DNA of 64,000 nucleotides, taken from NCBI GenBank assembly GCA_030248295.1, contig JASANH010000523.1:1-64000 (forward strand), in the 5' to 3' direction. The stretch is from Mesodorylaimus sp. YZB2_4. Its lineage: Eukaryota > Nematoda > Enoplea > Dorylaimida > Dorylaimidae. The notes beneath the pieces are model-generated. The model did not search any database, was not told where the DNA came from, and saw nothing but the letters and a program-made list of their open reading frames with translations. Made by a program: the position numbers and the translations under genes. Positions 40,257 to 52,900 of the stretch are shown one piece after another; positions within the stretch are counted from its first letter, which is position 1; each line of letters opens with the position of its first letter.

Positions 40257-43200
40257 ATGGTCCTTGGTGGAAATAAATCGACGAAAATGCGGATGGTGGA
40301 TAGTTCTCATCAGCAGTTGCCCGCCATGGGGGCTTATCGTGCCAATGACCACACGGCCAATGTTGTTGTGGAGAGTTTGGTTCCAGAAAAGGTCGGGTCA
40401 GATGACGACGACGACGACCCTGAATTATTAGGCGATGGAGAAATTAATTCGCGTTTGATATTGTGCCGGTAAGCCGAAAACAGTATTTTTTACGCGATTG
40501 AACTGAGCGTTCAAACGTTTTTTGTCAACAAGATTCCAATGCGATGCTCTTTGATAGCGGCAAAGTTTTCGATTATAAACCTGCAACTAGCTTTCAACTT
40601 GTGCAACAAAAATCTAAGTCGGCTGATAGGAAAGGCATTTTGCGACATGACTAGAACAGTTACTTGTTTTTTAGTAGCAACAATGGCGAAGTTACTACTG
40701 GTCCGCACGGTCGCATCGAACACGACAAAAGGTTGAGGCGTGAAATAGCCAACAGTAATGAACGCCGGCGAATGCAAAGCATTAACGCAGGTTTCCAATC
40801 GCTCAAGGCGCTCTTGCCGAGACGAGATGGCGAAAAAATGAGCAAGGTGAGTGCTGGCTTGATATGGGTTTTTGTGTTGATAAGATTTTGGCCACTGATT
40901 AGATGTGAATAACAAATGGACAATGGTAGGCTCGGAGTTTTGGAACGGGTCCAACACAATGAATCGCTCTTGAGGAGTAAAAGCGACCTTGAAAAGGCAG
41001 ATTTTGTCGACGCTTTAGAGTAGGCAAAGAAAGTTGGTTTGAGCGAGAGCCGGTTGTGCTGTTTGCCTTGGCAAGACGGCGGCGGCGGCGGGATGACAGA
41101 CACGTGTTTCCTGAGCACTAGCCCCAGGTGATATGGGCTTGTCGCCGTCAGCCAGCAGTTTCAGCGTTCTGGTCTCGCTCTCGTTAGTTATATGGACTGA
41201 GAGACGTAGGGATTGCGGCTATTGCTTTATCGCATCTTTTCTCTGCGGTTGGACGGAGGACCTCATTCAGTCATCGAACTTTGTTTTTTATTGCCTGATA
41301 TCCTCGTAAAGTCCACGTTCGTCGTATGGACCCACGCACTATCACGCGCCGCCAGAAGCGGGCAAAAATCGCAGCTGGTACTATAACGGGAACGCACTGG
41401 CCTTGTTCAGGTATGATGTGCGTGTCGGCCGGCGTGGTGTGTAGTATCACGAGAAGTAATGACGAACAAGCGTGTTTGCTGTGACGCTTATGCGTCGGCA
41501 GAGAGACATGAGGACTTGGCAGGTTTTTCACTCCCTTTTATGGTTTACATGAAAATGGCCGCGACAGGTGCAATTATTGTTTTGCACTAAAGTAACGTAT
41601 CAGGTGTTCAAAGGCTCGCGGCGACTTATTGTCATCGTAGCGCTCTAATCGTGAGAAGGATTTTGTCTCTGACCCTGGACAGCGTCTAAATAGTGTGTGT
41701 GTGTGTGTATGTAGGCAGGCAGGCAGATCAGGCTGTCACGAGAACGAAGTTGTGAAATCTGCGTGTGAGTCAGTGGAAGTAGTCACTTGGCATTCATTGT
41801 GCCCGCTGGCGTTGAGTTCGCCGAATCAGTTTTGATAGGCGGGGCGTTCTTGCATCGTGTTGGAGACAGCTGAAGTAGACCGGTATTGTAAACTATGTGT
41901 ACGAATCGAGTCGTTTTGTTGATAACACACGTGTTAAACAGCTGATTCACAGTGATGGTGTGGGTTTTAGTGAAGCAGCACCATTTTCCTCATTTTGTGC
42001 TAGTTCAGCGGGTGACGTATCGGGTTAAAGAAGGTCGCCTTTTTCCTGCCGCGTCGATAAAATCCTTTGAGCAAAAGTATGAGAGGTTAGCGAAGCGGGT
42101 CGTTCTTTGGGCGATGCGTCAGATGTTTGTGGCGTAGAGAGTAACGCTGGTCGTTTTTTCTCAATTTCTGGGCTGACGAATGGAAAGAATGCGAATGCCC
42201 CGGTTTATCTACTTTCACTCGTCGTCGTTGCTCGGTCCCGCCAAGATCCTTTCATACGAGTCTACGGCCGAAGCATCATGGGTGGGTGGGTTGGGAAGGC
42301 GACCGGTTGCTGAATGCAAAGACGGCGGCAAGTCCAGGCTGGCACTAACGAATAGATTTTTACTCGCTCCTCGGAAAGGTTTTCTGCTGGCGCGGTCGAA
42401 GTGGGGCATGATGCCAGACGTCTGTCGTCTGGTTGGCTCGAAGCCAATCCGGCTACTCTGCGTTGGACAGCTGTTTGGTTGCAAAGCTAGCATATAGCGG
42501 CCCAGGAAGTGCAAGCAAACAGCAGCGTCCCAAACGGGTGCACAGGCGTGGAGGAAACGAGTAGACCTCAATGAACGAAACTACACTAGGTTTCGTACAC
42601 GCAAGCGATATCGTATTACCGCTGGGAAAAAACACATGTGATTATTTTTACCGGTTTTTTAAGTTCACGACTTAAATGCTGGCAGATAAATCTTCGCATG
42701 GAAAATGAGATGTTTGTTTTTGTAAGCAGCCAGTTTTTTAAAGCGAAATTTAGGGATGACTTGCAGTCGCAGTCCTATACTGAATGTTTTTCGATTTAGG
42801 CGTCTATTTTGCAACAAACTGCGGACTATATTCGAACATTGCAAGTGGAAAGAGACGCGCTGTTGCAACAGAGTAACGAATTTAAACAGCTGTTGGATGT
42901 TGGTCCCATGAAAACGAACCGTCAAACAATCGACAAGCTTTTGATGCCGTCGTGCATTCCGAAAACTGAACCCTTCACCGTGGAGAAACGGAACTGCGGA
43001 GAGTATGGCGTGGTGATGGAGGCTTCGATGGCTCCGCCGAAGAAACGGAGAAAATTTGAAAATGGTATGTGAATGGATGTTTGAGGGAGGGTATCGGTCG
43101 GCTCTGATCCGTGTTCTTACTCATAGATTCGGCAGACGAAGGTCTGGGAATGTTGTCGGATGCGGAGGCAATGTCGATTCCTCGGACGTCTCCCGGACAT

Positions 43201-44481
43201 GGTGGGAATCCTCCAATCGCCACATCTGTTGCATTCACCCAGACCGATCCGCCTTGTCCGACTGTGGAGATATCTTGCTGCACGTCACCCGTTTTACCTC
43301 GACAGTTGAACGAATCAAAAACAGAAAGCTCAGTGGTGCAAGACAAACTGTGGGAAATCGAAATGTTACAGCGGCAGTTGATAGAATTGCGTTTGGCGTT
43401 AGATCGAGAGAGACGGGTACGCTTGATGCTGGAAGATCAAATGAGGATAACCGAACTGAACCGTCTGCAGGTGCATAGCGAGTTCTAGGCCTTCTCTGCT
43501 GCCTCGTTTTCAGTGGTTTGTCTCTTTTAGACCCTTGCGCGTTTGCATTCGGTGCCGTTGGTCGACTACAATCTGCCTCAAACGCCGGCCAATTCTGCCG
43601 TTGGTTATCCTTGTGCCGTATCATCACCAACTCCAGTCATGCGAGCGCTGAGCCCGTCTTTGCTTCGCCCGCCGTCAAATACATCCGTGAACGCTTGTAT
43701 CGTGAACAGCGCCGCTGTGACTACTGTGTCGCCGTCATCGCTTGTGGCCACTGTTCCAGCTGCACCAGCGCCTCCGACTTCGCTGTGTTCACTTCCCGAC
43801 CCGGTATCTTCTCGACTTGTTCCCGCGTTATCACAGTCTTCGAAATTAGACGCGTCACCACTGCCAACAGCTGCTGCCAATGCGGGTGGCGGTCAACGTT
43901 CAACGATACCATCGTCTCTGTCACCACCTCCGCCAGCGCCGAATTCGAAACAATCGGGGCAAGTCAATCCAGCCAACAATGCGTCTTTGTATCCGAGTAA
44001 CTCATCCAAACAAAGTTTGGCTGCTATCGTAGAAGCGATCCGCCATCTGGAAGGCGACCAGTTGTTCGTTGACGTCGAATTGCAGCGCCCTACCACCCAG
44101 CAGCAATCCGCCATGGTCAGTGCAGTGGTAGCGACGACGAACCCAAATGTTGTTACGAGTCATTGCCAATCGACCGTGCTCGGTGCAGCCATGCGTCCCG
44201 ATTACACTGATTCTGGAATCAGTAGTCCAGTCAGTGAACGTCATTCGGTCAGTGCTGTCGCACCAAATTTTGCTGGTGTCGGAGGCCAGGCAATCGGGCC
44301 GATGGTGGTGTCCAGCCCGAACGAAGGAAATGCTGGAACCGAATTGAATCATGTGGTGGCAGCAACGGCGGCGGCGCTGCATAATTTGTGTTTTCCATAT
44401 ACGAATCCTCAGCACAATCAACCCTTGCAGCAACAGATTCGGCAGCGTGCATCCGAGTGGAGTTCAGCATCGTTGCAGTAA
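40257..44481 (+). CDS. TFAP4: bHLH leucine-zipper transcription factor AP-4
   Basis: Binds CAGCTG E-boxes as a homodimer in the nucleus. Five exons: 40257-40468, 40675-40846, 42800-43064, 43127-43470 and 43531-44481, giving 647 residues, nearly twice the human protein (338). The bHLH at about 85-145 is almost the family sequence: LRREIANSNERRRMQSINAG, FQSLKALLPRRDGEKMSK, ASILQQTADYI. The zipper continues as LQVERDALLQQSNEFKQLL. A second zipper at about 290-331 reads LQRQLIELRLALDRERRVR, as in human AP-4. KKRRKFEN and DEGLGMLSDAE match the human KRRRAEDKDEGIG. The extra length is a Ser/Pro/Ala-rich C terminus with SLAAIVEAIRHLEGDQ, equal to the human DTIVQAIQHIEG. A 1953-base intron splits the bHLH. 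Confidence 0.95.
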
Positions 44482-45567
44482 GGAAGATGGTTTGGATCGT
44501 TGCAAGGTGGTTTGGTTTTTGTCGCCTTTCTGTAACCTGTCTGTTGGCTCTGTCCCAGTGTTGATCGAGGCGTTATACTTTGAGCTGTGGCGTCGGTAAC
44601 GGGCTTCGCACTTTAGACCGTTTTACGCATTTCGAGTGAGTGTTGAGATGGAATTTGGGGAGTACTGGCTTGATTGTTGTTCAGTTTGCTTACTTGGCAT
44701 TGTAGTGAATTTTGTGGACGTAGGACGCGTTGAAATTAAAGTTAGGTGTGCTTTTGTTGCGTGTGATCTATGGAATGTAGTGAAATTGAGGTGTCTTTGA
44801 GAATTGACGAGGCGAAGGGGTTCTTGTTTTAGGAGCACTGCTTTCTCTGCCATTTAATCGTGAGAATAGGTTCGCTCTATTCAAGCATGGAGTGTCTGTT
44901 GAATGTTGCAGTTTGTGCGGGCTCTGCCAATATTTTCAAGTAACTTTGTTTCTTCGTGCACGGTGTACCGTTTTGCTCAAGAGCGTTTTAACGTTTCGGC
45001 AAGTACGGTGATCAGTTCAGTTTTTGATTTTGAGAATTTTCGTGTTCTTTTCTTTGGATTTCGTGTTCTGGCGGTTAACCTTGGATTGCGTGCAAGCGTG
45101 TACGAGTATGGTCGTTAGGCGTAGATGCGTGCACTGTCGTGTTGGCCACTGCATGCCCGTTGGATTTGTCATTGCGCTTTCTTATACTTACGTGCATGAC
45201 TGATGAAGTTATTCTTCGGAGCAGATGAGGCCGGACAGAACCCCAAAATAACCACAATTTTCAGAGCAAAGCAAGAAATATAGTCAGCGGGTGGGAGAGT
45301 TGTGGACATCGATTTGTTTTAGTCTCGTCTTGGTGCCAGTTGGCGGCGGCGTGTCTGAGCCTAACCGCTTCCTGATGAGGAAAGTAGATTTTTTAGAAAT
45401 CCGACTGGCACTGCTGAAGACGGAGAAAATAGAAACTGCTTGTTTTCGTATTTTGAAGAATAAATGAGGCTACGCTCGAGGCGGGGGTGCAGTGGCAGTG
45501 TAAAGTGAGCTTAGGACGGAGAGGGTGGGGCCAGGGTGATGGTCATTCATGCTCGTGCCAGCGACCA
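44482..45567. other. TFAP4 3' region and spacer to the next gene
   Basis: T-rich DNA without a supported gene; probably the TFAP4 3' untranslated region, ending near the AATAAA at 45459. The next ATG is only about 100 bases further. Confidence 0.4.
45459..45464 (+). terminator. Possible poly(A) signal of TFAP4
   Basis: AATAAA about 980 bases after the TFAP4 stop and just before the next co-directional gene. Confidence 0.4.
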
Positions 45568-46663
45568 ATGATGTCCTCCGCCAAGCTGAGATTGAGTGAG
45601 GCGGAAGAGAGCCACAGGTCGTCTCAGGGCTCTTCTTCACTGGCCAAGATCCGAGTGCGGGTGAGCACATTGGTGAATGGGTTGCGTGGGCAGCAGTCGT
45701 TTCTGGTGGAAACGCCAGTCGAGATGACGATTCGTCAGCTGAAGGTGGCATTGGAGGTGCAGCGAGGGATCGATGCGAGCACGCACACGTTGGCTGTGCG
45801 ACTTCCTGACCAAGGCCTCGTGGAGTTGGACGATCTGAAGACACTGAGTGACTATCGATTGGTCGATGGCGATCGACTGTATTTGCTGCCGATCATGAGG
45901 ACTGGGCCTGGTGGGGCAAAGGTGTGTCGGGAAAATACAATGGTCACAGAATGCACTGCATTCGTTTCAGGAAAAACGCAAAAGCGCTGTGATCCAACTG
46001 GCTGAAGAAACCAATTCAGAATTGTTGAAAATTCTAGACGCATATCGCGCGGACCCGAGTCGGAAGCCAGTCAGGGGCTGCCTGGTGCTCGTGAGTCAGC
46101 CAGATGAAGCCAACGAGAATGACGAAAATAAATCGTTGGAATCGTTGGAATCGAAGAAGTCGAAGGCGTCGTCACCCGTTTCTCAGCGGTCATCGGCCAG
46201 CGAAGTCGTTATCAGTCGCCCGTTGCCCGAAGAGACAAACATCGTCGACGATCCGTCCGCGACTGGCGCCAAAGAGGAAGTGGTGGTATTGAAAGCGAGA
46301 GTGAAACAAAGTCGACTTCGAGAATTACGCCAACGATCTGCGGCTGTTGATGTCGTCACCCCGACTGGCCCATCCGCTTCCCGTTGCGACCAATGCCAGG
46401 GCGACCCGATGTCGAATGACGATGGTGTGTGCTCGAGGTGCTTCGGCCGATACTGCTCAGAACACGTCGTTCGAACGCAGCACTCGTGCCAGCCATCCGT
46501 TCGCTGTCTCGTGTGCAACGATTTAGTGCTGATCGCTGGTAATCGATATCGATGCCATCAATGCCAGCAGCCCGTATGCCGGCAGCACATGAGCCAGCCG
46601 TGCAAAAACGGTCATCAGAAAGCAGCTGGGGCGAACGCACAAGACGGCTGCAGGCAACAGTGA
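45568..46663 (+). CDS. Ubiquitin-like domain plus two AN1-type zinc fingers
   Basis: Two exons (45568-45921, 45971-46663) give 348 residues. A ubiquitin-like fold spans about 26-108: IRVRVSTLVNGLRGQQSFLV, then VEMTIRQLKVALEVQ, then LVELDDLKTLSDYRLVDGDR and LYLLP. The middle is Ser/Glu/Lys-rich. A first AN1 finger at about 257-291 has all ligands in the standard spacing (CDQC, CSRC, C-SE-H, H-S-C). A second at about 299-331 (CLVC, CHQC, C-RQ-H, C) lacks the last His-x-Cys pair. The order ubiquitin-like then AN1 recalls ZFAND4, linked to proteasome and stress pathways, but ZFAND4 has a single finger. Two ATGs lie in tandem at 45568 and 45571. Poly(A) signal at 46950. Confidence 0.82.
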
Positions 46664-46949
46664 ATAACATGAGCTGTTCTTTGTCCTCTTTCTTGTGCTG
46701 CACGAAGCAAAGTCTATGCTTTGAGCCATTTGCAAAGAGTGTCGGCGCGCTTTTATCACAGATGCAGCATGTATCAGTTAAAAATTGTACGCCCCTTCCG
46801 AGTCACTTGTATTGCGCCCTAAAAATGAGACGTTGTTCAGATAAAGGACACTTTAACATAGCAATCCCACTTTGGATAGGTTACCGTATCTTATGCCACC
46901 TTCGCACACGGACGTGAGTCGGACGATCTTGTCACACGTTTTTAACCCA

Positions 46950-46955
46950 AATAAA
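46950..46955 (+). terminator. Poly(A) signal of the ubiquitin-like/AN1 gene
   Basis: AATAAA about 287 bases after the stop codon. Confidence 0.5.
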
Positions 46956-47094
46956 AGCGGCAGCTGTCGTGCCGCATGTGGCATTGTGTCAAGCAATGGG
47001 CAGATGTGAAGATGTGCTGCTGCGGTGCACTGAATGGATGGCGATTGGGCGTCTATGAGGTAGTCGGTCTGTCACATGGCTGATGGTCCTCGTC

Positions 47095-47255
47095 ATTCGT
47101 GCAGGCCATGGCGAATAAGAGAACAGTATTGACCTCCTCTGGCTGGGAGACGTTTCAGGTGCAGGTATAGTCAGAAGACCTTGGTCGGAGTTTTTGTCCC
47201 ACCGACTTCGATCGGTCGCATTCTTTCCCAGGCTGCATATCAGAGGGTTCCACTG
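47095..47255 (+). repeat. SINE-like dispersed repeat, family A copy 4
   Basis: Shares GCAGGCCATGGCGA, CTGGCTGGGAGACGT, TTCAGGTGCAGGTATAGTC and TTTGTCCCACCGACTTCG with the other copies; the last word matches copy 1 closely. Confidence 0.55.
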
Positions 47256-47778
47256 CGACTTATTTTAAGGTAACCCCCCTGTAACACTTGTCTCGATGCG
47301 GACAGGTATGCGTACTATGCTTGGGCACTACTGCCACCTAAGCGGGCCCCGGACCAGTTGATAGTCGAATGACTGATCGATTACACTTTCTGTTGCAAAG
47401 GGCGACAGCTCGATAATGGACCTAATTATATGAATGCAGTAGCGAAGACAAAAAATAGCATGGTGTGGCGCCGTCACGGGGCAAGTGCGTATAGAAAGAT
47501 AAGGATAATCTGCTGCAGACTCGGTCAAACTTGCGCGACATTGGAGCGAGCAAGCAAGGAACCAATCGACTCAACATATCTGCCAATGTATGCACTGCGC
47601 TACACTATATCCGACGGCTGGCAGAACCATGCACTGCATACTAATGCGCACAAAAGACTTTACACTTTATTACAGACCCCGGTGATTGGGAGAAAGTGAT
47701 TTTAATGTGCATTTTCCTGCCAAGGAGTGTGGTCGCAAGCATTGTTGGTTCCCTTCGTGTTCGTCAGCGTTATCGCAA

Positions 47779-49391
47779 ATGAGCAAGTACAACGCGCCCC
47801 GTCAATCCGCCTCGGTCAGGTCGAGGAAAGAGCAACCGCCGCGCGGCTGCAAGCACGTCCACGAACGCCATCGCCATCACAGTCACGGCGGGCATGGGCA
47901 TCATCAGCACGGCCACGGAATCCACGGTCATCACCAACACGGCCGCGGGGCTCAGAGGAAGATCGAAATCCGACTTGTCCCAGTGCAAAAATGGTCCGAT
48001 AGTGGGTTTCAAGCCGAAGAACCATCGGTCAGCAAAGTCCAACCGGTCATTTCAAGAATGGATCGCCCAGATGTCGTGAAACCCCAATGTCAACTGTGCA
48101 GCAAAGTCCGCGAACTGCGAACGAGGACTGATAACTTGACCAAACCGAGCGAGTGCAGTGATGTGATCGTGCGTGCCTCCGACGGCAAGACGTTCTACTG
48201 CCACTCGTTTGTGATCGAAGTCTGGGCGCCGAACCTACTGGGGGGAATGAAAACGGAGGATGGTCGAAAGCGGCAGCTCGAGATCAATGACCGTGAATTC
48301 CCGGGTGATGTGGTCGGGGCGTGCTTGCTGTTGATGTACGGCGGGACGGTGGATGGAATACCCATGCACCTGCTTAGTGCGATCATGAAGCTGGCAGAAG
48401 TGTACCAGGTAGGTCACTGGGCATTCCGGGCTGGGGCTGGCACCTAGCCAATGACCTGCTGGCACAGCCGCGCACCTTATCGTTTTGTATTCTAGATTCT
48501 TGACTTGAAGTTGGCCTGCATTCAAGCGGCTTCGACCGCCAGGCTCAGCCCAGGAAACGCGTGCCAGTTGTGGCAATTCGCCAAAACGAACAACTTGGGA
48601 AAATTGAGTCTCCGATTCCTGCGTTACGTGTTGGACAACGTGGATGCCATCAAGAATGATCCGCAGGGACGACCAGTGTGGGAGGAGGTGACCGCGAAAC
48701 CACAACTGCTGCTCGAACTGTTCTACACGGTCTGCGACACCACAAAGTCCAAGCGGGAAGAACCGCCCTTGCTCGATACGCATATGGACGAGGTGTGGGA
48801 GGGCAGCAACGGCCTGAGAAAACCCTACGCCTATTCCGACCTGAGCGTCGTGACGAGGGAAGGCACACCGTTCTACGTCCATCTGCCTCTGCTCATGCTG
48901 ACCGCTCCCAGCTTCGTCAAAATGCTGGACTCGTCGAAGGACAACAGGAATTGCGTTCGGATCGCCGACTTCGATGGGGATGTGGTCGAAGAGTTCCTGA
49001 GGGGCCTCTACCGCCAGGACCCCAGCAAAAAGTTCTCAGCTGTGAGTAACCACTGCGTGGCTTCTCCCTCATGTTTGTAGCAGTGTTTTAGCTGGTCGAC
49101 CACGTCTACGTGTTGGCCTGTGATTACGACGTTGAGCACGTAGCGGACGAGTGCGAGCGCGAAATAGCCGAGAGTCGGTTGGAATCGGTGGAAACTGCGA
49201 TCGAGTTGCTGAAGGAAGCCGAGGAGCACGTCATGCCCGTCGCCAAGGCCGTCTGCTTCCGTTACCTGTTCAGCGTGGGGCGTCGGCTGAGTGAACACGA
49301 TGCCTGGAAGAAGCTGGTCATTGAATACCCGATGCTGATCGCCGAGATGATCGAGGATTGGGAAGAGTACCGAGAATACGTGGAAAACTGA
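47779..49391 (+). CDS. Tandem BTB-domain protein with His-rich N terminus
   Basis: Three exons (47779-48408, 48496-49041, 49092-49391) give 491 residues. Residues 30-62 are almost all His and Gly (HERHRHHSHGGHGHH and similar), a likely metal-binding or disordered stretch. A first BTB/POZ fold begins near 118: CSDVIVRASDGKTFYCHSFV, then LGGMKTEDG, then MYGGTVDG. A second begins near 325: YSDLSVVTREGTPFYVHLPL, LTAPSFVKMLDSS, FDGDVVEEFLRGLY and YVLACDYDVEHVADECE. The C-terminal helices resemble a BACK-type region. BTB proteins often link substrates to Cullin-3 ligases; this role is inferred. No kelch or zinc finger is attached. It converges on the BPI gene. Confidence 0.82.
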
Positions 49392-49969
49392 AGCTGTTCC
49401 TGGACTCGTGACGGATGTGAGGATACACAATGAGTGCACCGCCTCTCACCTTTTAAACTTCAAATATCCGTTATCTAAGTACTGACGAATCCGAATCAAA
49501 ATAAATAGCTATCTGCGATAAGGCCCTTGCCTTTAGTAGACTTAACCATGTTACACCCACGAATTTTGCAGTGCTGAAATGGCACGACTTTCAATCACCG
49601 TCTACCTTACGCACCCTCTCAGGTTGAAACTCCATTAACTCATACTAACGATTGAGGAGGACAGTCAAATAGGCTCCCTCGTAAGTACTGGCCGCTTCGG
49701 TCCTACCTATCTACGACAGTACGTTTTACTTATTTCCTATTCCGAATCGGGCATTGGGTGATGCTAGGCAGGATCAGCTTTGCGCTTGTAGACTTGCACA
49801 ATGTGCTGTGTGAGAAAGTGGCGAGGCACGTCTTCTTATTAATCAACAGAAGCCTGACTCATACGATTGGACCAAAGTAACCCGTCTGGTAGCTAAGAAC
49901 CCATGCTTGAATCAATAGACGCACACTTAGAAATAATGTGCTCACGACTGTACATTTCAAGTGGACATA
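49392..49969. other. Convergent 3' region of the BTB and BPI genes
   Basis: About 580 bases between two stop codons. AATAAA at 49500 serves the BTB gene. No further gene seen. Confidence 0.45.
49500..49505 (+). terminator. Poly(A) signal of the BTB gene
   Basis: AATAAA about 110 bases after the BTB stop codon. Confidence 0.6.
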
Positions 49970-49975
49970 TTTAAT
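49970..49975 (-). terminator. Possible poly(A) signal overlapping the BPI stop codon
   Basis: ATTAAA on the minus strand includes the TAA stop of the BPI-family gene. If used, the 3' untranslated region would be only about 20 bases. Confidence 0.3.
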
Positions 49976-52900
49976 AGCCATCAACACGTCCACCGTGTTT
50001 CTGAATTACCTTGACGGCCATCAGGGTCAGAGCTTCCTTGTCAGCCTCGACGTCGGAGTCGATTCGCGCAGTCCTGTCGTAGACATTCAGTTTAGCATTC
50101 TTCAACTTGGCAGCTTTCATGGATGGCAGTCGAAGACCGTTCTTCAAGTAAGCATTAACCAGTATCTCGAACATGGTCTTGGTCGACCTGGTGAACTCCT
50201 TCTGCCTCGCCGGACCAAAGCCCTTGAGGTTGTTCTCCCTCATGGTCACCTCGTACTTGTCGAACGTGCAGTTGCCCTTGATCCGATCGCTGTCTATGAA
50301 CAGCTTGGCCTTGGCTACCATGTCTATGTCAGCCTTAGCCATGGTCTTTCTTTGGCTACCTTTGGTCGCTATGAGTGTGACCAGTCCTTGCCCCAACAAA
50401 TTCACGGTGCCATCCTTCCTAAACAGTAGGGCCGGCGCCCTGGTCGTTTCGAAGTTGATCTCGCCTTGGCTGTCGGGAAATGAGTCTTGCATTTCAGGGA
50501 TGATGGTGCCAAGACAGAAGTCGAATGGCGATCCGTCATCGTCGCAAGTGGTTTTCAGATGTGACTTGAATTCGGGTGTTTCATCACCACTGATACGCGT
50601 TTTGAGAAGGTCGTGGACGTGAGCGTTGTAGAGCATCGAGTTAGCGACGTAATCCGAGGCCAGGCCGTAGATCATACGATCCGTCTTTATCGAATCTTCG
50701 TGCATATCGGCTGGTGAAAATGGAGTACCGCCCTCGCCATGGTAGGAAATTTCCCCCTTGTTATAAGTTTCAACGTAGCGGGACTGGACACTGGGGTCCT
50801 CCAGGTTACTGTAGTCAAAGGTCAGATGTTTGGTAATATTCTTGGTCAGCTGGCGCCGAACCTCGGCCGACTTGTCATTGGAGGCGCTATCATCAGGCAG
50901 GTCGAAGAAGCTATCCGAGTTTTTCGACTTGCCACCATGGCTCTTTGAGTGGGTGTTGGTGTGTTTGTTTGAGTTACCTCGTTGTTTGTTACCTCCATGA
51001 CTGCTGCCACCGTGCTCCTCCATCTGGCTGAACATTGTCTCCGAGGTTTTGTTCAAGGGCATTTTGGTAGGGATACTGGCCAACTGCCCATTTGCTGCCT
51101 GGTCGATCATTTTGGTGACGTGGCGACACATATGCTCTCCGATCTTGGGTTTCAATCGACTGATTATGGCGCCCTTGTTACTCTGCAGCAGTCGACCGAG
51201 CAGACCCGTGTTGTAGATGTTGAAATCGAGGCCTCCAACATCAGCGTCGCAACTTTTTGTCTCGGCCCCGAATTGACCATTGTCTTGCCTGGTCGGTTCG
51301 ATTCCTATTCGTAGATTGACGTTGTTGGCGTAAACTTCAGCATCGCCTTGTTCACTTATTCTGCCGTAACTGCCCTGAAATCAGTACTTGCTACAGGATA
51401 CAATAACCTGTGGTATGTGCACTGGTCGCACCCCATGTCACAAGCCAGGCTCCTGCACGATCGAATTCGCACCCTATCCGTACCCGCAGGACGATCTCTG
51501 TACCCATACCCATACCCGTGACCGGTTTTACGATAAATGTTCGAATGGAGTATAAAAAACAGAAAGGTAATCAATTCATGAAAATAATTACAGAAAACCA
51601 GAATTTTCAACGAAACTGGTTCAATTTTCATTCAAAAGTTTATTCACAATCGCAAGATGACAGACTTTCTTAAAGCAGTAATCTGAGCCAAATGCTTTAG
51701 CGCTAAAAGCCTGAATAATGTCTATTTCGAGTGATGTATTGGTTTTCTTGTTCCTTCGGAAATAGACGTTTCAATTTACACTTAAACGCCTTAAGCTGAC
51801 GACAACCTGACAGTATAAGACTCTGAATGAAAATGCATTCATGTTGGAGAGAGAAAAGCAGTTGAACTTAATAAGGAGTGCCTTGGCCAATGCATTAGGT
51901 GACCAACGTATACAGTCTACCAGAAATGAGAAGCTGCCATACGATACCTAGATTCGTGACACTGCTACCAAACGCGCTAGTGTAGCTTGTATGCAGAGGT
52001 CAACAACAGCTACTGTAGCTATACTGCTACAAAACAAGCTAGTTTGTGTGCAGGAGCCAGTTTTACAATTATAGATGAGACGTGTCTGATCGTGAGTCGC
52101 AAAACAGCCATACAAGAAAGCCTCCATAAAAGCGACACCTGTATTAATCTAAGGAGCCGCTGACCTAAGGGTGAAAGTGACTTGGATCCTGCAAAGAGTC
52201 AAGTTTGCTGCACTGATGCATATCTGTCATATACAAGAATGGACTCCTAGCGTTTTCCCTTAGCCCCTCTCAGACAGATAGTCAAGAAGTCAGTCAGACA
52301 GTCGTGTCGTGTCATGTGACACCAACCTCTGGGGGCCTTGAGGTCCTCCACGGATGGTGCCTTAGCGGCTTTTCGATATAAGCCAGGTTCATTTTTCCAG
52401 TAAACAACCATTTTTAAATCTCAAAAGCTCCTAAATATCCATATCTTTTTGTCAATATCTTGGTTGTGAAAAGATATAATATATAACCTGTTTTCTTTGC
52501 CCTTCAGGCCCTTCACGTGCCGCGTGTATATTCCCACAGAAAACATATAGTAGATATGGATATGATTTCGATATCGATATCGATTAGATATAGATATGGA
52601 TATGGAAATCAACAGCACAACTAGCCTCAAAATGGCAGACATCAGAACTTTTTCGCTAAAAACAGTCACGAAATGCATAAGATTTAACTTTGCAGCGCTG
52701 TCATGAATATGAATAAAAAAATAAAAGAATACCCGCGCCCTTACCAGTACCCGGCGACCCTTACCCAAACCCGTACCCATACCCGCCGGGTACGGGTATG
52801 GATACCCATGCAGGACTCTGTCACACTCTCAGCCTCCATGACGGAGCGATTTCCGACTGACTTGTCCGCACTTTACTGATGGCACAGCTCACACGCAATC

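Larger units (their letters stand above)
46664..47778. other. Spacer with a SINE-like repeat
   Basis: Holds the 3' end of the ubiquitin-like/AN1 gene and family A copy 4. An acceptor-like TTCGTGTTCGTCAG ends about ten bases before the BTB-gene ATG. No other gene recognised. Confidence 0.4.

Noticed and set aside
43518-44000. Overlapping 160-codon frame inside the last TFAP4 exon
   Set aside because: Shadow of the AP-4 coding frame in another phase.
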